Assembly (NCBI GenBank): GCA_003605035.1
Contig: QZKJ01000111.1
Coordinates: forward strand, 1-60,714
Origin: Desulfurivibrio sp.
GTDB lineage: Bacteria; Desulfobacterota; Desulfobulbia; Desulfobulbales; SURF-16
Length of the DNA: 60,714 bases
Direction: 5' to 3'
Shown here: positions 1 through 7,253 of the stretch, in pieces
Layout of the letters: every line of letters begins with the position of its first letter
How positions within the stretch are numbered: the stretch's first letter is position 1
The notes under the pieces: generated by a model
Told to the model about the DNA's origin: nothing
Databases searched by the model: none
Seen by the model: only the letters and a program-made list of their open reading frames with translations
Position numbers and translations under genes: made by a program

Positions 1-81
1 AGAATGAACGCACGTACTAAGTGGACTTCTTAAATAATTTTTTTTCCCGTCACTCTGAGCTGCAAGTCAGCACTGAGAATT

Positions 82-447
82 TCATGCGCTCGCCCTGACT
101 TCCCTAGGAATCTCAATTTCTGATTTTTCTGTTTCAAATGGAAATTGTATGTCATACTTTTTACCAGGGTAAAGTTTTCTAAACCTAGGTTTCAATTGAT
201 ATATTTTGTGGCTATTTAAAGATTCATGAGGAAACTGCTTTAGAATAGCTCCTTTTAGAAATAGTTCCGTTGCATGGAAGGTCAAATAAAGTACTACTGC
301 ACCATTTGGATATGTTTGATTTTCCTCGTCATCAACTAAGCTTTTACAAAGCGTGATTGCAGCATCTAAATATGCGGTTGAATATTTGAAGTATCTTTCG
401 TGCAAACTCAAATTTTGCAGATCACTCTCTACTGTAAGTTTCCACAT
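82..447 (-). CDS. HEPN-like small protein (integron cassette gene)
   Basis: A 121-residue protein, AT-rich and unlike its GC-rich surroundings. The middle has a helical stretch (TFHATELFLKGAIL) resembling the amphipathic helix of HEPN-type proteins, which are often toxin or RNase partners in defence modules. I see no catalytic RxxxxH motif, so activity is doubtful. It lies 17 bases after an attC-like site, the spacing expected for a cassette gene, and has the same orientation as the AbiV-like gene behind it. The last residues (REVRASA) are compositionally different from the rest, so the C-terminus may be altered. The function is inferred only from this weak fold resemblance and the cassette context. 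Confidence 0.5.
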   Translation of the reverse strand: MWKLTVESDLQNLSLHERYFKYSTAYLDAAITLCKSLVDDEENQTYPNGAVVLYLTFHATELFLKGAILKQFPHESLNSHKIYQLKPRFRKLYPGKKYDIQFPFETEKSEIEIPREVRASA

Positions 448-463
448 ATTTTATCCTTCATTT

Positions 464-552
464 GGCTAACGCTTTAATTAAGCATCCGCCGCCACTGAAC
501 TAGAGTCAAAGAACGCTGCTCCCGGCGGTCAGCTTAAATTTTTTGTTAGTTG
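464..552 (-). repeat. attC-like recombination site of the AbiV cassette
   Basis: Read on the minus strand, the segment starts with CTAACAAA at the AbiV-like stop codon and ends with GCGTTAGCC. The arms are imperfectly self-complementary: AATTTAAGC pairs with GCTTAATT, and CCGCC pairs with GGCGG, with bulges and a central loop. This is the organisation of integron attC (59-be) sites: an R'' box overlapping the end of a cassette gene and a GTTAG R' box just before the next. The boxes are not perfect consensus matches. Confidence 0.6.
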
Positions 553-1199
553 ATTTTTCGATTTTTCTTTCTCCAACCATCGTTCTTCAGTCCGCTTTTG
601 TGTGGCCATTTGAGCAGTTTTTCCCATATTTTATGGTCAAACACATCATTCATTTCATTTGCACCTTCATAGTAGAACTCATCATCACTTATTCTTGAAC
701 ATATACTCAGCAATTCATCATTTACGATTGAAATTACCTGCCTTGCATCTTTTTGTTTTATTTTCCAAGGGGTTGAAATGCGACTGGCCGTATTAACTTT
801 TCCCTTAGAGCGTGACAATCCTACATATGTTGCATTCTGCTTTTTCTCTTCTAATTCTCTGTTTTTGATCTGGGTAATAAAGTTTGGTGAATAATCATCG
901 GTTTCCTTAGCTACAAAGTTCCATTGCTTCTTCGGGTGGAGGTAAAGAAGTTTTAGCCATTCCTGCTCAAATTTTTCGTCTGGATACCCTTCGTTAGTCT
1001 CCGATGACCAAATGTAGTGATCAATCCAATTTGCTTTAGAGAACTCTTCTAATGACAAGACGGAAAGTTGAAATGCCGAGGGATATGACCCGTTTTCATA
1101 AAGCAAAATGGAATCAAAATGTAATCTAATCGTATTTCTTAAAGATTCGGTAGCAAGCCGCTTAAACTTATACCTTGAGATACCTTCGTGCTTCATCAA
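546..1199 (-). CDS. AbiV-family abortive-infection-like protein
   Basis: A 217-residue, AT-rich, charged protein. Residues about 15-60 contain the AbiV-type signature of a helix with a small residue pair and an acidic-basic end (GSYPSAFQLSVLSLEEFSKA), where AbiV proteins have A..L...LALEE.GKA. AbiV acts in lactococcal abortive infection by blocking phage translation; family members are common as integron cassette cargo. The C-terminal half is lysine-rich and lacks a recognisable domain. It sits between two attC-like sites: start 12 bases from the upstream one, stop overlapping the downstream one. The family call is moderate and an anti-phage role is inference. Confidence 0.65.
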   Translation of the reverse strand: MMKHEGISRYKFKRLATESLRNTIRLHFDSILLYENGSYPSAFQLSVLSLEEFSKANWIDHYIWSSETNEGYPDEKFEQEWLKLLYLHPKKQWNFVAKETDDYSPNFITQIKNRELEEKKQNATYVGLSRSKGKVNTASRISTPWKIKQKDARQVISIVNDELLSICSRISDDEFYYEGANEMNDVFDHKIWEKLLKWPHKSGLKNDGWRKKNRKIN

Positions 1200-1210
1200 A
1201 TCTCCAAGAC

Positions 1211-1267
1211 AACTAACGAATTAAGAGTTTTTACGGCGCGTAGCCGACGTCAAAACTCCTGTTGAAC
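1211..1267 (-). repeat. attC-like site of a preceding cassette (57 bp)
   Basis: On the minus strand this 57-bp segment runs from GTTCAAC (an exact RYYYAAC box) to GTTAGTT. It folds as GAGTTTTGACG pairing with CGTAAAAACTC around a loop of TCGGCTACGCGC. Its length matches the classical 59-base element. No cassette gene is visible immediately beyond it, so it may be a solitary attC at the edge of an integrase-less array. Confidence 0.6.
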
Positions 1268-1383
1268 TGAACCGCCGAAGCAGGCCACGGCCACCCCATC
1301 ATTATAGAGGAGTTTTTACTCGAAATTTCACATGTCAAGGAAAAGGAGTAGCACTTTTGCCGACAGGTGACAAGAAGGAATAG

Positions 1384-1539
1384 CTACAAGCTGGGGTGTT
1401 TGGCAAATTTTCTGTGGGATATTTCATGACGGCCAACAGCGCCGATGCCCCGCTTGTTTTTGCAGGAAAGGACATGGCGCGGGTCAGCATCGTCGGGAAA
1501 CTGGTCGGCGTGATCAGATGCCGGGAGAAGGGATCTTGA
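1384..1539 (+). pseudogene. Fragment resembling the C-terminus of a LexA/S24-type repressor
   Basis: An open frame of about 50 codons with a possible ATG at 1426. It ends in a stretch (RVSIVGKLVGVIR) that looks like the terminal beta strands of LexA/UmuD-like S24 peptidases, where the chain typically finishes with VxIxGxVVGxIR. No N-terminal HTH or catalytic serine is present, and a stop codon precedes the fragment. It may be a decayed remnant or chance; resemblance is by eye only. The rest of 1268-1558 shows nothing else I can support. Confidence 0.25.
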
Positions 1540-1558
1540 TTAATCAGGATCTTCGGCT

Positions 1559-2176
1559 TTATTTGCTATCGTCGATATCATCGAATTTTCTGCGAATATC
1601 TTCGATACGGCTCCGGTAGCCGTCGCCGTCGCCGAATTCGAGAAAATGGCTGTAGCGGCTGTGGATGGAGACGATGCGCCGGGCATGCTTGATCGGGCAC
1701 CAGTACTGTTCGGTGCGGGCCGCGATTTCCTGCACATAGGCAATCAGCCCGTTGAAATAACCGCAGTAGGTGCAGTTGATCTTTTCGATCACATTGAGAT
1801 AGCGCAGGGATTGACGATCAAAGATGATATATTGTTCGCGTTTGACCTTGGGGATGCCGTAGACGGGAAAGCAGATGAACTGATAGAGGCTGACCACCGC
1901 GTCCAGGAACAGGGCCGGGATGATGCAGGCCCAGATGAAGGGTGCGGTGAGAATATTCGGCAGGGCGGCATCGGCAAGATAGCGGAAAAAGGTCTTGGTC
2001 AGCAGCTGGTGTTTCTTTTTTACTTCCTCCTGAAAGGAGATGGTCTCCTCATGGATTCTATAGGAGAACTGTTCTTCTTTTTTCTGTATTTCTTCGGCAA
2101 GTTCATTTTCGAGTTTTTTTATTTTTTCAATAATCGCGCGGATGTTGTTTCCCATTATCTGCCTGATGTATGACAT
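1559..2176 (-). CDS. Conserved membrane-associated protein of unknown function
   Basis: A 205-residue protein. An N-terminal coiled coil (about residues 10-55) rich in Glu and Lys is followed by a hydrophobic segment (about 70-105, including ALPNILTAPFIWACIIPALF) that probably spans or lies in the membrane. A cysteine-containing motif follows (NCTYCGYFNGLIAYVQEI) and then a conserved WCPIKHAR stretch. I recognise this layout as a conserved hypothetical family in proteobacteria but know no function. CxxC plus a later Cys could bind metal. An alternative start seven codons in (2155) has a better ribosome-binding sequence (AGGCAG). Confidence 0.6.
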   Translation of the reverse strand: MSYIRQIMGNNIRAIIEKIKKLENELAEEIQKKEEQFSYRIHEETISFQEEVKKKHQLLTKTFFRYLADAALPNILTAPFIWACIIPALFLDAVVSLYQFICFPVYGIPKVKREQYIIFDRQSLRYLNVIEKINCTYCGYFNGLIAYVQEIAARTEQYWCPIKHARRIVSIHSRYSHFLEFGDGDGYRSRIEDIRRKFDDIDDSK

Positions 2177-2303
2177 CTTCGCGGGGCCGCGCCTTACCGC
2201 ATTGAAGCGGTAAACCTGCGGCGCCATAGAGCGCGGCGGCGCTCAAGCGACAGGTCCGATTCCCCGTTAAATGAACTTGCTGAGAGTTCGTTGCAGCGCA
2301 ACC

Positions 2304-3866
2304 CTAGCAGCGGGCGTCCTTGACTATGGCATCCACCAGATCGGGAATGGTGTAGGTCGCGGGCTGGATGTCGACCGTAAGGCCGTTCTCCTCGATGGTC
2401 CTGCCGGTGACCGGGCCGATGGCCGCGATTTTGATGCCGCGCATCAGCTCCTGCAGTTCCTGCCGGTCTTTCGCGCCGATCATGTCGATAAAGTTGGTCA
2501 CCGTGGAGGAACTGGTGAAGGTGACGATATCCACATCCTTGTTGGCCAGTTTGGCCCGCAGCGTCTCATGCATGCCTTCGGGCCGTTTGTTCTGGTAAAC
2601 CGTCGCGAGGCTCACCCGGGCGCCGGCCTTCTCCAGTCTGGTCGGCAGGATCTCCCTGGCCTTGAGCGCCCTGGGGATGAGGACGGCCTGGCCGGCCACC
2701 CCCATCTTTTCAAAGGCCTGGGCCAGTCCCTCGGCGGTAAATTTTTCCGGCAGCAGGTCACTGATCAGGCCGTAAGCGCGCAGGCAGTCGTCCGTCACCT
2801 TGCCCACCGCGGCTATCCTGCAGGTGGCCAGGGCGCGGGTGTCCAGGCCCCTGGCATAGAGCCGGCCGAAAAAGGCGTGGATGGCATTGATGCTGGTAAA
2901 GACCAGCCACTGGAAGTCGCCGAGCCGTTGCAGGGCATGGTCCAGCTCATCCCAGGAGTCCGGGGGATGGATGGAGATGGTGGCGAATTCCAGACAGTTG
3001 GCGCCGTTTTCCTCCAGCAGGGCCACCAGATCGCTGGCCTGCTCCCGGGTGCGGGTGACGACGATGCGTTTGCCGAACAGGGGCCGCTGCTCATACCAGT
3101 TGATGGTGTCGCGCAGCTTGACCACATCGCCGACAATGGTCAAGGCCGGCGGCTTGATGTCATTGGCCCGGACGATTTCGGCAATGGTGTCCAGGGTGCC
3201 GACCACCGATTTCTGGTTGGGCCGGGAGGCCCAGCGCACCACGGCCACCGGGGTCTTGGGATCGCGGCCGTGCTTCATCAGGTTGGCGGTGATCGACTCC
3301 AGGTTCTTGATGCCCATGTAGAACACCAGGGTGCCGACGCCGGTGGAGATTTTGTCCCAGGCGATATTGGAGCTTTCCTTGTCCGGGTCCTCATGGCCGG
3401 TGATGAAGGCCACGGACGAGGTATAGCGGCGGTGGGTGATGGGCACGCCGGCAAAGGTGGCGGCGGCGGAGGCGGAGGTGACGCCGGGCACCGCCTCAAA
3501 GGGCAGGCCGGCCTTGACCAGCTCCTCCAGTTCCTCGCCGCCCCGGCCGAAGATAAAGGGGTCGCCGCCTTTGAGCCGCACCACCCTTTTGCCGCTTTTC
3601 ACCCGGTCAACCAGCATGGCGTTGATCTCATCCTGGGTATGGGTGTGCTTGACCCCGCCCTTTTTGCCGGCGTAGATGAACTCGGCATCCGCCGGCACGT
3701 GTTTGAGCAGTTTTTCCCCGGCCAGATAGTCATAGATGACGACTTCCGCTTTTTTCAGAATCTCCAGGCCGCGCACGGTGATGAGGCCCGGATCGCCGGG
3801 GCCGGCGCCGACCAGATAGGCCTTGCCTCTGTTGGGTTTTGCTGTATCAGTCAATTTCTTTTCCAT
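2304..3866 (-). CDS. cobA-hemD: Fused uroporphyrinogen-III C-methyltransferase / uroporphyrinogen-III synthase
   Basis: A 520-residue bifunctional enzyme. Residues about 15-255 are the SAM-dependent methyltransferase (SUMT), with the glycine-rich motif VGAGPGDPGLIT and the second motif VRLKGGDPFIFGRGGEE. It converts uroporphyrinogen III to precorrin-2 for sirohaem and cobalamin. Residues about 260-515 are the HemD half, which closes hydroxymethylbilane to uroporphyrinogen III. The fusion places synthase and methyltransferase on one chain and is common in clostridia and deltaproteobacteria. Its start overlaps the end of hemC by 20 bases, so the two are translationally coupled and the route hydroxymethylbilane to precorrin-2 is encoded together. 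Confidence 0.93.
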   Translation of the reverse strand: MEKKLTDTAKPNRGKAYLVGAGPGDPGLITVRGLEILKKAEVVIYDYLAGEKLLKHVPADAEFIYAGKKGGVKHTHTQDEINAMLVDRVKSGKRVVRLKGGDPFIFGRGGEELEELVKAGLPFEAVPGVTSASAAATFAGVPITHRRYTSSVAFITGHEDPDKESSNIAWDKISTGVGTLVFYMGIKNLESITANLMKHGRDPKTPVAVVRWASRPNQKSVVGTLDTIAEIVRANDIKPPALTIVGDVVKLRDTINWYEQRPLFGKRIVVTRTREQASDLVALLEENGANCLEFATISIHPPDSWDELDHALQRLGDFQWLVFTSINAIHAFFGRLYARGLDTRALATCRIAAVGKVTDDCLRAYGLISDLLPEKFTAEGLAQAFEKMGVAGQAVLIPRALKAREILPTRLEKAGARVSLATVYQNKRPEGMHETLRAKLANKDVDIVTFTSSSTVTNFIDMIGAKDRQELQELMRGIKIAAIGPVTGRTIEENGLTVDIQPATYTIPDLVDAIVKDARC

Positions 3867-4782
3867 ACACTTCTGCCAGGATTGCCCCGCCGCCTGTGGC
3901 CAGGAGCTCTTCCGCCAGTTTTGTGCCTAAGGTTACCGCATCAGCCGCATCGCCGGTTATCTGCCGTTTGATCATTCTTGCGCCGTCCACCGAAGCGACC
4001 AGCCCGGTGATGGTCAACTGCGTGCCTGCCAGCTGGGCATAGGCGCCGATGGGCACCTGGCAGCCGCCCTCCAGCCGGTGGAGGAAGCCGCGCTCGGCCC
4101 TGACCGCCACGGCCGTGGTTTCATCGATTAAAAAGGAAAGTCCGTCCAGCAGCTCCTTATCGGCCTTGCGCAGCTCGATGCCCACCGCCCCCTGGCCCAC
4201 GGCCGGCAGCATGTCGGCGGGATCGAAAAAGGAGGAGATGCGATGGGAGAGTTTCAGCCGGTTCAGGCCGGCGGTGGCCAGGATAATGGCGTCAAACTGT
4301 TTCTCATCAAGCTTTCTCAGCCTGGTTTCCAGGTTGCCGCGCAGATCGACGATAACCAGATCGCCGCGTTTGGCGGCCAGCTGGGATTTGCGGCGCAGGC
4401 TGCTGGTGCCCACCCTGGCCCCGTGGGGCAGATCGGTAAATTTCCGGTAATCGTTGGAGATAAAGGCATCGCGGGGGTCTTCCCGTTTGGTGATGATGCC
4501 GAGATGCAGTTCCTCCGGCAGCTCGGCCGGCACATCCTTCATGCTGTGCACGGCGATATCAACCTCGTGGCGCAGCATGGCATCCTCGATCTCCTTGACA
4601 AAAAGCCCCTTGCCGCCCACCTTGGCCAGCGGCACGTCAAGAATCTTGTCGCCCGTGGTGGTGATCTTCACCAGCTCCACCTTGACCTCAGGGTAATGGG
4701 CCTCGATGAGGTTCTTGATGTTGGTGCTCTGCGCCATGGCCAGCAGACTTGCCCGGGTTCCTATTCTGATTGTCTTCTGCAT
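3847..4782 (-). CDS. hemC: Porphobilinogen deaminase (hydroxymethylbilane synthase)
   Basis: A 311-residue enzyme of normal family length that polymerises four porphobilinogens into hydroxymethylbilane in the cytoplasm. It starts with the standard RIGTRASLLAMAQ motif, contains the DLRGNLETRL and VGQGAVGIE segments, and has the cofactor-binding cysteine in LEGGCQVPIGAYA that anchors dipyrromethane. It is the first gene of a two-gene operon with cobA-hemD, which uses its product. The upstream intergenic region holds an inverted-repeat element, so the promoter may lie in or next to that element. Confidence 0.95.
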   Translation of the reverse strand: MQKTIRIGTRASLLAMAQSTNIKNLIEAHYPEVKVELVKITTTGDKILDVPLAKVGGKGLFVKEIEDAMLRHEVDIAVHSMKDVPAELPEELHLGIITKREDPRDAFISNDYRKFTDLPHGARVGTSSLRRKSQLAAKRGDLVIVDLRGNLETRLRKLDEKQFDAIILATAGLNRLKLSHRISSFFDPADMLPAVGQGAVGIELRKADKELLDGLSFLIDETTAVAVRAERGFLHRLEGGCQVPIGAYAQLAGTQLTITGLVASVDGARMIKRQITGDAADAVTLGTKLAEELLATGGGAILAEVYGKEID

Positions 4783-4816
4783 GTGTTTCCCTTAAAGGAT
4801 GGGGTTTGCTTATTAA

Positions 4817-5050
4817 CTCAACTTTCTGACTTAATTTATTTTGTCGAAATAACGATATTGCTGTGTCACGGTTGCTGCTCTGATCCCCATCATGGGAATT
4901 CAGGAGACAGGAGACAGAATTCAGAATGGTTGATTTTATTACGTTTTATTCTGGCTCCTGACTTCCGGCTTCTGAATTCTCTGGGATCAAGCTCGGGGCA
5001 ACATGGAAATATTTATTCAATTTCAAGATGTTAATACAACTCAGAAAGTG
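4817..5050 (+). repeat. MITE-like element, copy 1 (full length)
   Basis: A ~234-bp non-coding element. It begins with CTCAACTTTCTGA and ends with the inverse, CAACTCAGAAAGT. The core has heptamer runs (CAGGAGA twice, then CAGAATT, CAGAATG), followed by TTTTATTACGTTTTATTCTG and GGCTCCTGACTTC. A second full copy lies at 33264-33476, and the core recurs inverted at 49641-49759. Size, terminal inverted repeats and lack of coding capacity fit a miniature inverted-repeat element. I cannot define target-site duplications with confidence. Confidence 0.65.
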
Positions 5051-5053
5051 TCA

Positions 5054-5272
5054 CTAATGGCAGCTTGCGCAATTGCCTCCGGCGCAGCCCGCGCAACCCG
5101 CCCCGGAGGACGAGGAGTCCGTGCCGCCCTTCGGCCGGCAGCAGGCATAGGATGACATCAGTTTCTCCAGATCCTCGCTCTGGCACCTGGGACAGGCAGG
5201 CTTGGCGCTGCCCATCACCAGCGTCTCGAATTCGTGGCCGCACTGGCGGCATTTAAAATCAAACAGCGGCAT
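5054..5272 (-). CDS. FmdB-family zinc ribbon protein
   Basis: A 72-residue protein starting MPLFDFKCRQCG, the diagnostic opening of FmdB/CxxC_CxxC_SSSS regulators. Two CxxC knuckles (CRQC and CPRC) form the zinc ribbon in residues 8-40. The tail is Ser/Gly/Cys-rich (SSSSGAGCAGCAGGNC), typical of the family. An in-frame ATG six codons upstream exists, but the MPLF start is the family norm. The function of FmdB proteins is poorly known; they were named from a regulatory locus for formamidase. It is a single gene immediately next to the repeat element. Confidence 0.85.
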   Translation of the reverse strand: MPLFDFKCRQCGHEFETLVMGSAKPACPRCQSEDLEKLMSSYACCRPKGGTDSSSSGAGCAGCAGGNCASCH

Positions 5273-5454
5273 GCTTATCACTCTCCTCAATCATTCCAGG
5301 GCGGCCTGAACCGCCCCTGCGCTGGGCTCCCTGCACTCTGCTCGGCTGACCCGCCATCCCGGCAAGCGGGAAAACAAACAATGAATGTCCTCGGCACAAC
5401 AAGACAGGAAAAAAGAGGCTTCCATATACATTTTCAACTCTCGAAGCCGGCCAA
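5273..5454. other. Intergenic region with GC-rich hairpins
   Basis: Between the end of the deoxyhypusine-synthase-like gene and the FmdB gene there is a strong hairpin at 5297-5319 (CAGGGCGG pairing with CCGCCCCTG, loop CCTGAA). A second hairpin sits near 5349-5370 (CCCGC pairing with GCGGG). Neither is followed by a clear T-run. They could be a leader for fmdB or a weak terminator for the upstream operon. No gene is seen. Confidence 0.4.
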
Positions 5455-6402
5455 TCAGCCCGCCGCCAGCCGGTCAATGAGTCCCGCCGCCAGAAGCGGA
5501 ATCATCAGCTCATGGTGCCCGGTGAAATTGAAGCCTTTGCCGCCCCCGGCCGTGGGCCGGTTCACCACGTTGGTCATGGGCCGGTAGTGGCGGATGAAGT
5601 CAAAATTGGCCGTGGTGAAATTCTCCACCTGATGGCCAAGGTTGCGCACCACGGTGAGGGCCTTTAGAAAGACCTCGGGCAGCAGCACGGCCGAGCCGAT
5701 GTTCAGATAGGCCCCGCCTTCCAGCTCGCTGATCAGGGTGCAGAAGAGCCGGAAATCATAATGGCTGGTCCGGCCGATGGCGGCGCCGTCGGCGGAAGGA
5801 TGGATATGGACGATATCGGTCCCCACCGCCACATGCACGGTCACCGGCACGCCCAGCCGGTGGGCCGAGGCCAGCAGGCTCATGTTATTGTAAGGGAAAT
5901 CGCGCTGGGCGAGATGTTCTCCCATGGCCTGGCCCAGGCCGATGTTTTTCGCCGCGCCGCGGCTGATGGCGGCGTTCACCTCTTCGCCGGTTTCCCTGGC
6001 CGCGCCGAAGGCGCCGGAACCCAGCACCTGGCCCACATCCTCGGAGGTGCGGCCCGCCATGGCGATCTCGGTGTCATGGACGATGCCGGCGCCGTTTAAG
6101 GCGATGCCGGTGATGATGGAGCGCTCCATGAGGTCGATCAGCAGAGGATTGAGCCCCACCTTGATGACATGGGCGCCCATGCCGATGATAATGGGCCGGC
6201 CCTTGCCATGGGCCGCGGCCAGGCGGTCGATCAGCTCCGGGAAATCCACCCCGGCAAACTGCGCGGGCAGGGAGGCCAGCAGCTCGCGCACCGTGGCCCC
6301 GGCTCCCACGGTTCTGGCAAAGTGGTCGACGGTCACCTTGCTGAAGCGGTCATGGATAGAATAGGTATTGAGTCCGGTTAAATCAATGGGTTTTCTGTTC
6401 AT
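5455..6402 (-). CDS. Deoxyhypusine-synthase-like family protein
   Basis: A 315-residue protein with an apparent DHS-like nucleotide-binding fold. It has a glycine-rich stretch (IIIGMGAHVIKVGLNP), a conserved NGAGIVHDTEIAMAG segment, GRTSEDV, a middle motif GTDIVHIHPSADG and a late GGGKGFNFTGHHE. Bacterial members are usually annotated deoxyhypusine synthase family, but bacteria lack eIF5A, and here the canonical catalytic lysine context is not obvious. The true substrate is therefore unknown. It overlaps gmhA by four bases and follows it in the same transcript. A link to polyamine or heptose metabolism is only suggested by context. Confidence 0.55.
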   Translation of the reverse strand: MNRKPIDLTGLNTYSIHDRFSKVTVDHFARTVGAGATVRELLASLPAQFAGVDFPELIDRLAAAHGKGRPIIIGMGAHVIKVGLNPLLIDLMERSIITGIALNGAGIVHDTEIAMAGRTSEDVGQVLGSGAFGAARETGEEVNAAISRGAAKNIGLGQAMGEHLAQRDFPYNNMSLLASAHRLGVPVTVHVAVGTDIVHIHPSADGAAIGRTSHYDFRLFCTLISELEGGAYLNIGSAVLLPEVFLKALTVVRNLGHQVENFTTANFDFIRHYRPMTNVVNRPTAGGGKGFNFTGHHELMIPLLAAGLIDRLAAG

Positions 6403-6995
6403 CGCGGATCATTCCCATCCCGCAGGCTGCCGAACAGCCGCTCATCCACCAGCCAGCAGAGCATGTGCTCGATCCACAGGTGGGCCTCCTGGATATGGGG
6501 GGTTCTGTCACTCGGCACGATGAGCGCGAGCTCCGCCTCGCCCGCCAGTTTCCCGCCGCTGCCGCCGGTCAGCGCCACGGTCCGCGCGCCGAGTTTTTTC
6601 GCCGCATCAAAGGCCCGCAGCACATTGGGCGAATTGCCGCTGGTTGAGATGCCCAGCAGGATATCGCCCTTTTTGCCCAGGGCCTCCACCTGCTTGGCAA
6701 AGATATCATCATAGGAAAAATCGTTGCCCACGCTGGTGAGAATCGAGGTGTCGGTGGTCAGGGCAATGGCCGGCAGCGGCGCCCGGCTGATGAGAAAACG
6801 GTTGACGAATTCCGCCGCCAGATGCTGGGCGTCCGCCGCGCTGCCGCCGTTGCCGCAGATCATCAGCTTGTTGCCGGCCCTGAAACAGGCAAGCACCCAG
6901 TCCACCAGCAGAAAGAGCTGCTGCCGGTGGTCCCGGTAAAAATTTTCCTTGGCCGCTATGGAGTCGGCCAGACTGCGTCGGAGAATATTTTCCAT
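6399..6995 (-). CDS. gmhA: Sedoheptulose-7-phosphate isomerase
   Basis: A 198-residue SIS-domain isomerase, the family's usual size. It converts sedoheptulose 7-phosphate to D-glycero-manno-heptose 7-phosphate, the first step of ADP-heptose synthesis for lipopolysaccharide inner core, so the cell is probably Gram-negative. Visible motifs are CGNGGSAADAQHLAAEFVNR in the phosphosugar-binding region, LLGISTSGNSPNV, and the C-terminal QEAHLWIEHMLC containing the metal-coordinating glutamate and histidine. It is the first gene of a pair with the deoxyhypusine-synthase-like gene. Confidence 0.93.
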   Translation of the reverse strand: MENILRRSLADSIAAKENFYRDHRQQLFLLVDWVLACFRAGNKLMICGNGGSAADAQHLAAEFVNRFLISRAPLPAIALTTDTSILTSVGNDFSYDDIFAKQVEALGKKGDILLGISTSGNSPNVLRAFDAAKKLGARTVALTGGSGGKLAGEAELALIVPSDRTPHIQEAHLWIEHMLCWLVDERLFGSLRDGNDPR

Positions 6996-7088
6996 AAAAA
7001 TCCATGAGAATCCTGATTGTTAATGAAGCGTTCAAAGATATATCAGGGCAAACTCTTTGTCAATGACCTGTTTTCCCCCCTTTTCACT

Positions 7089-7118
7089 TTGACAGATTTG
7101 CGCTTTCAGGGTAATTAT
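7089..7118 (+). promoter_or_regulatory. Candidate sigma70 promoter for trpB2
   Basis: A perfect TTGACA at 7089-7094 is followed after 18 bases by AATTAT at 7113-7118 (four of six matches to the -10 consensus). The predicted transcript starts near 7125, leaving a leader of about 130 bases before the trpB2 ATG. Confidence 0.5.
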
Positions 7119-7253
7119 ACCTGCCAAATTCACTCGTGAATACCGAGGTCTGACAGGCCTGACCAGGTGAATGCCCCATTGAACGGACTTTCTCAGTGCA
7201 AGGTTTTACCAGGTTCCTACTCATATTTCACACTACTTCCTCAGGGAGAGACC

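Noticed and set aside
2271-3971. Long plus-strand open frame opposite cobA-hemD
   Set aside because: The minus strand encodes an unmistakable enzyme; high GC opens the complementary frame.
7167-7253. 29-residue N-terminal extension of trpB2
   Set aside because: The family starts near MKQKK; the ATG at 7254 has a better ribosome-binding site, and the extension lies in the leader.
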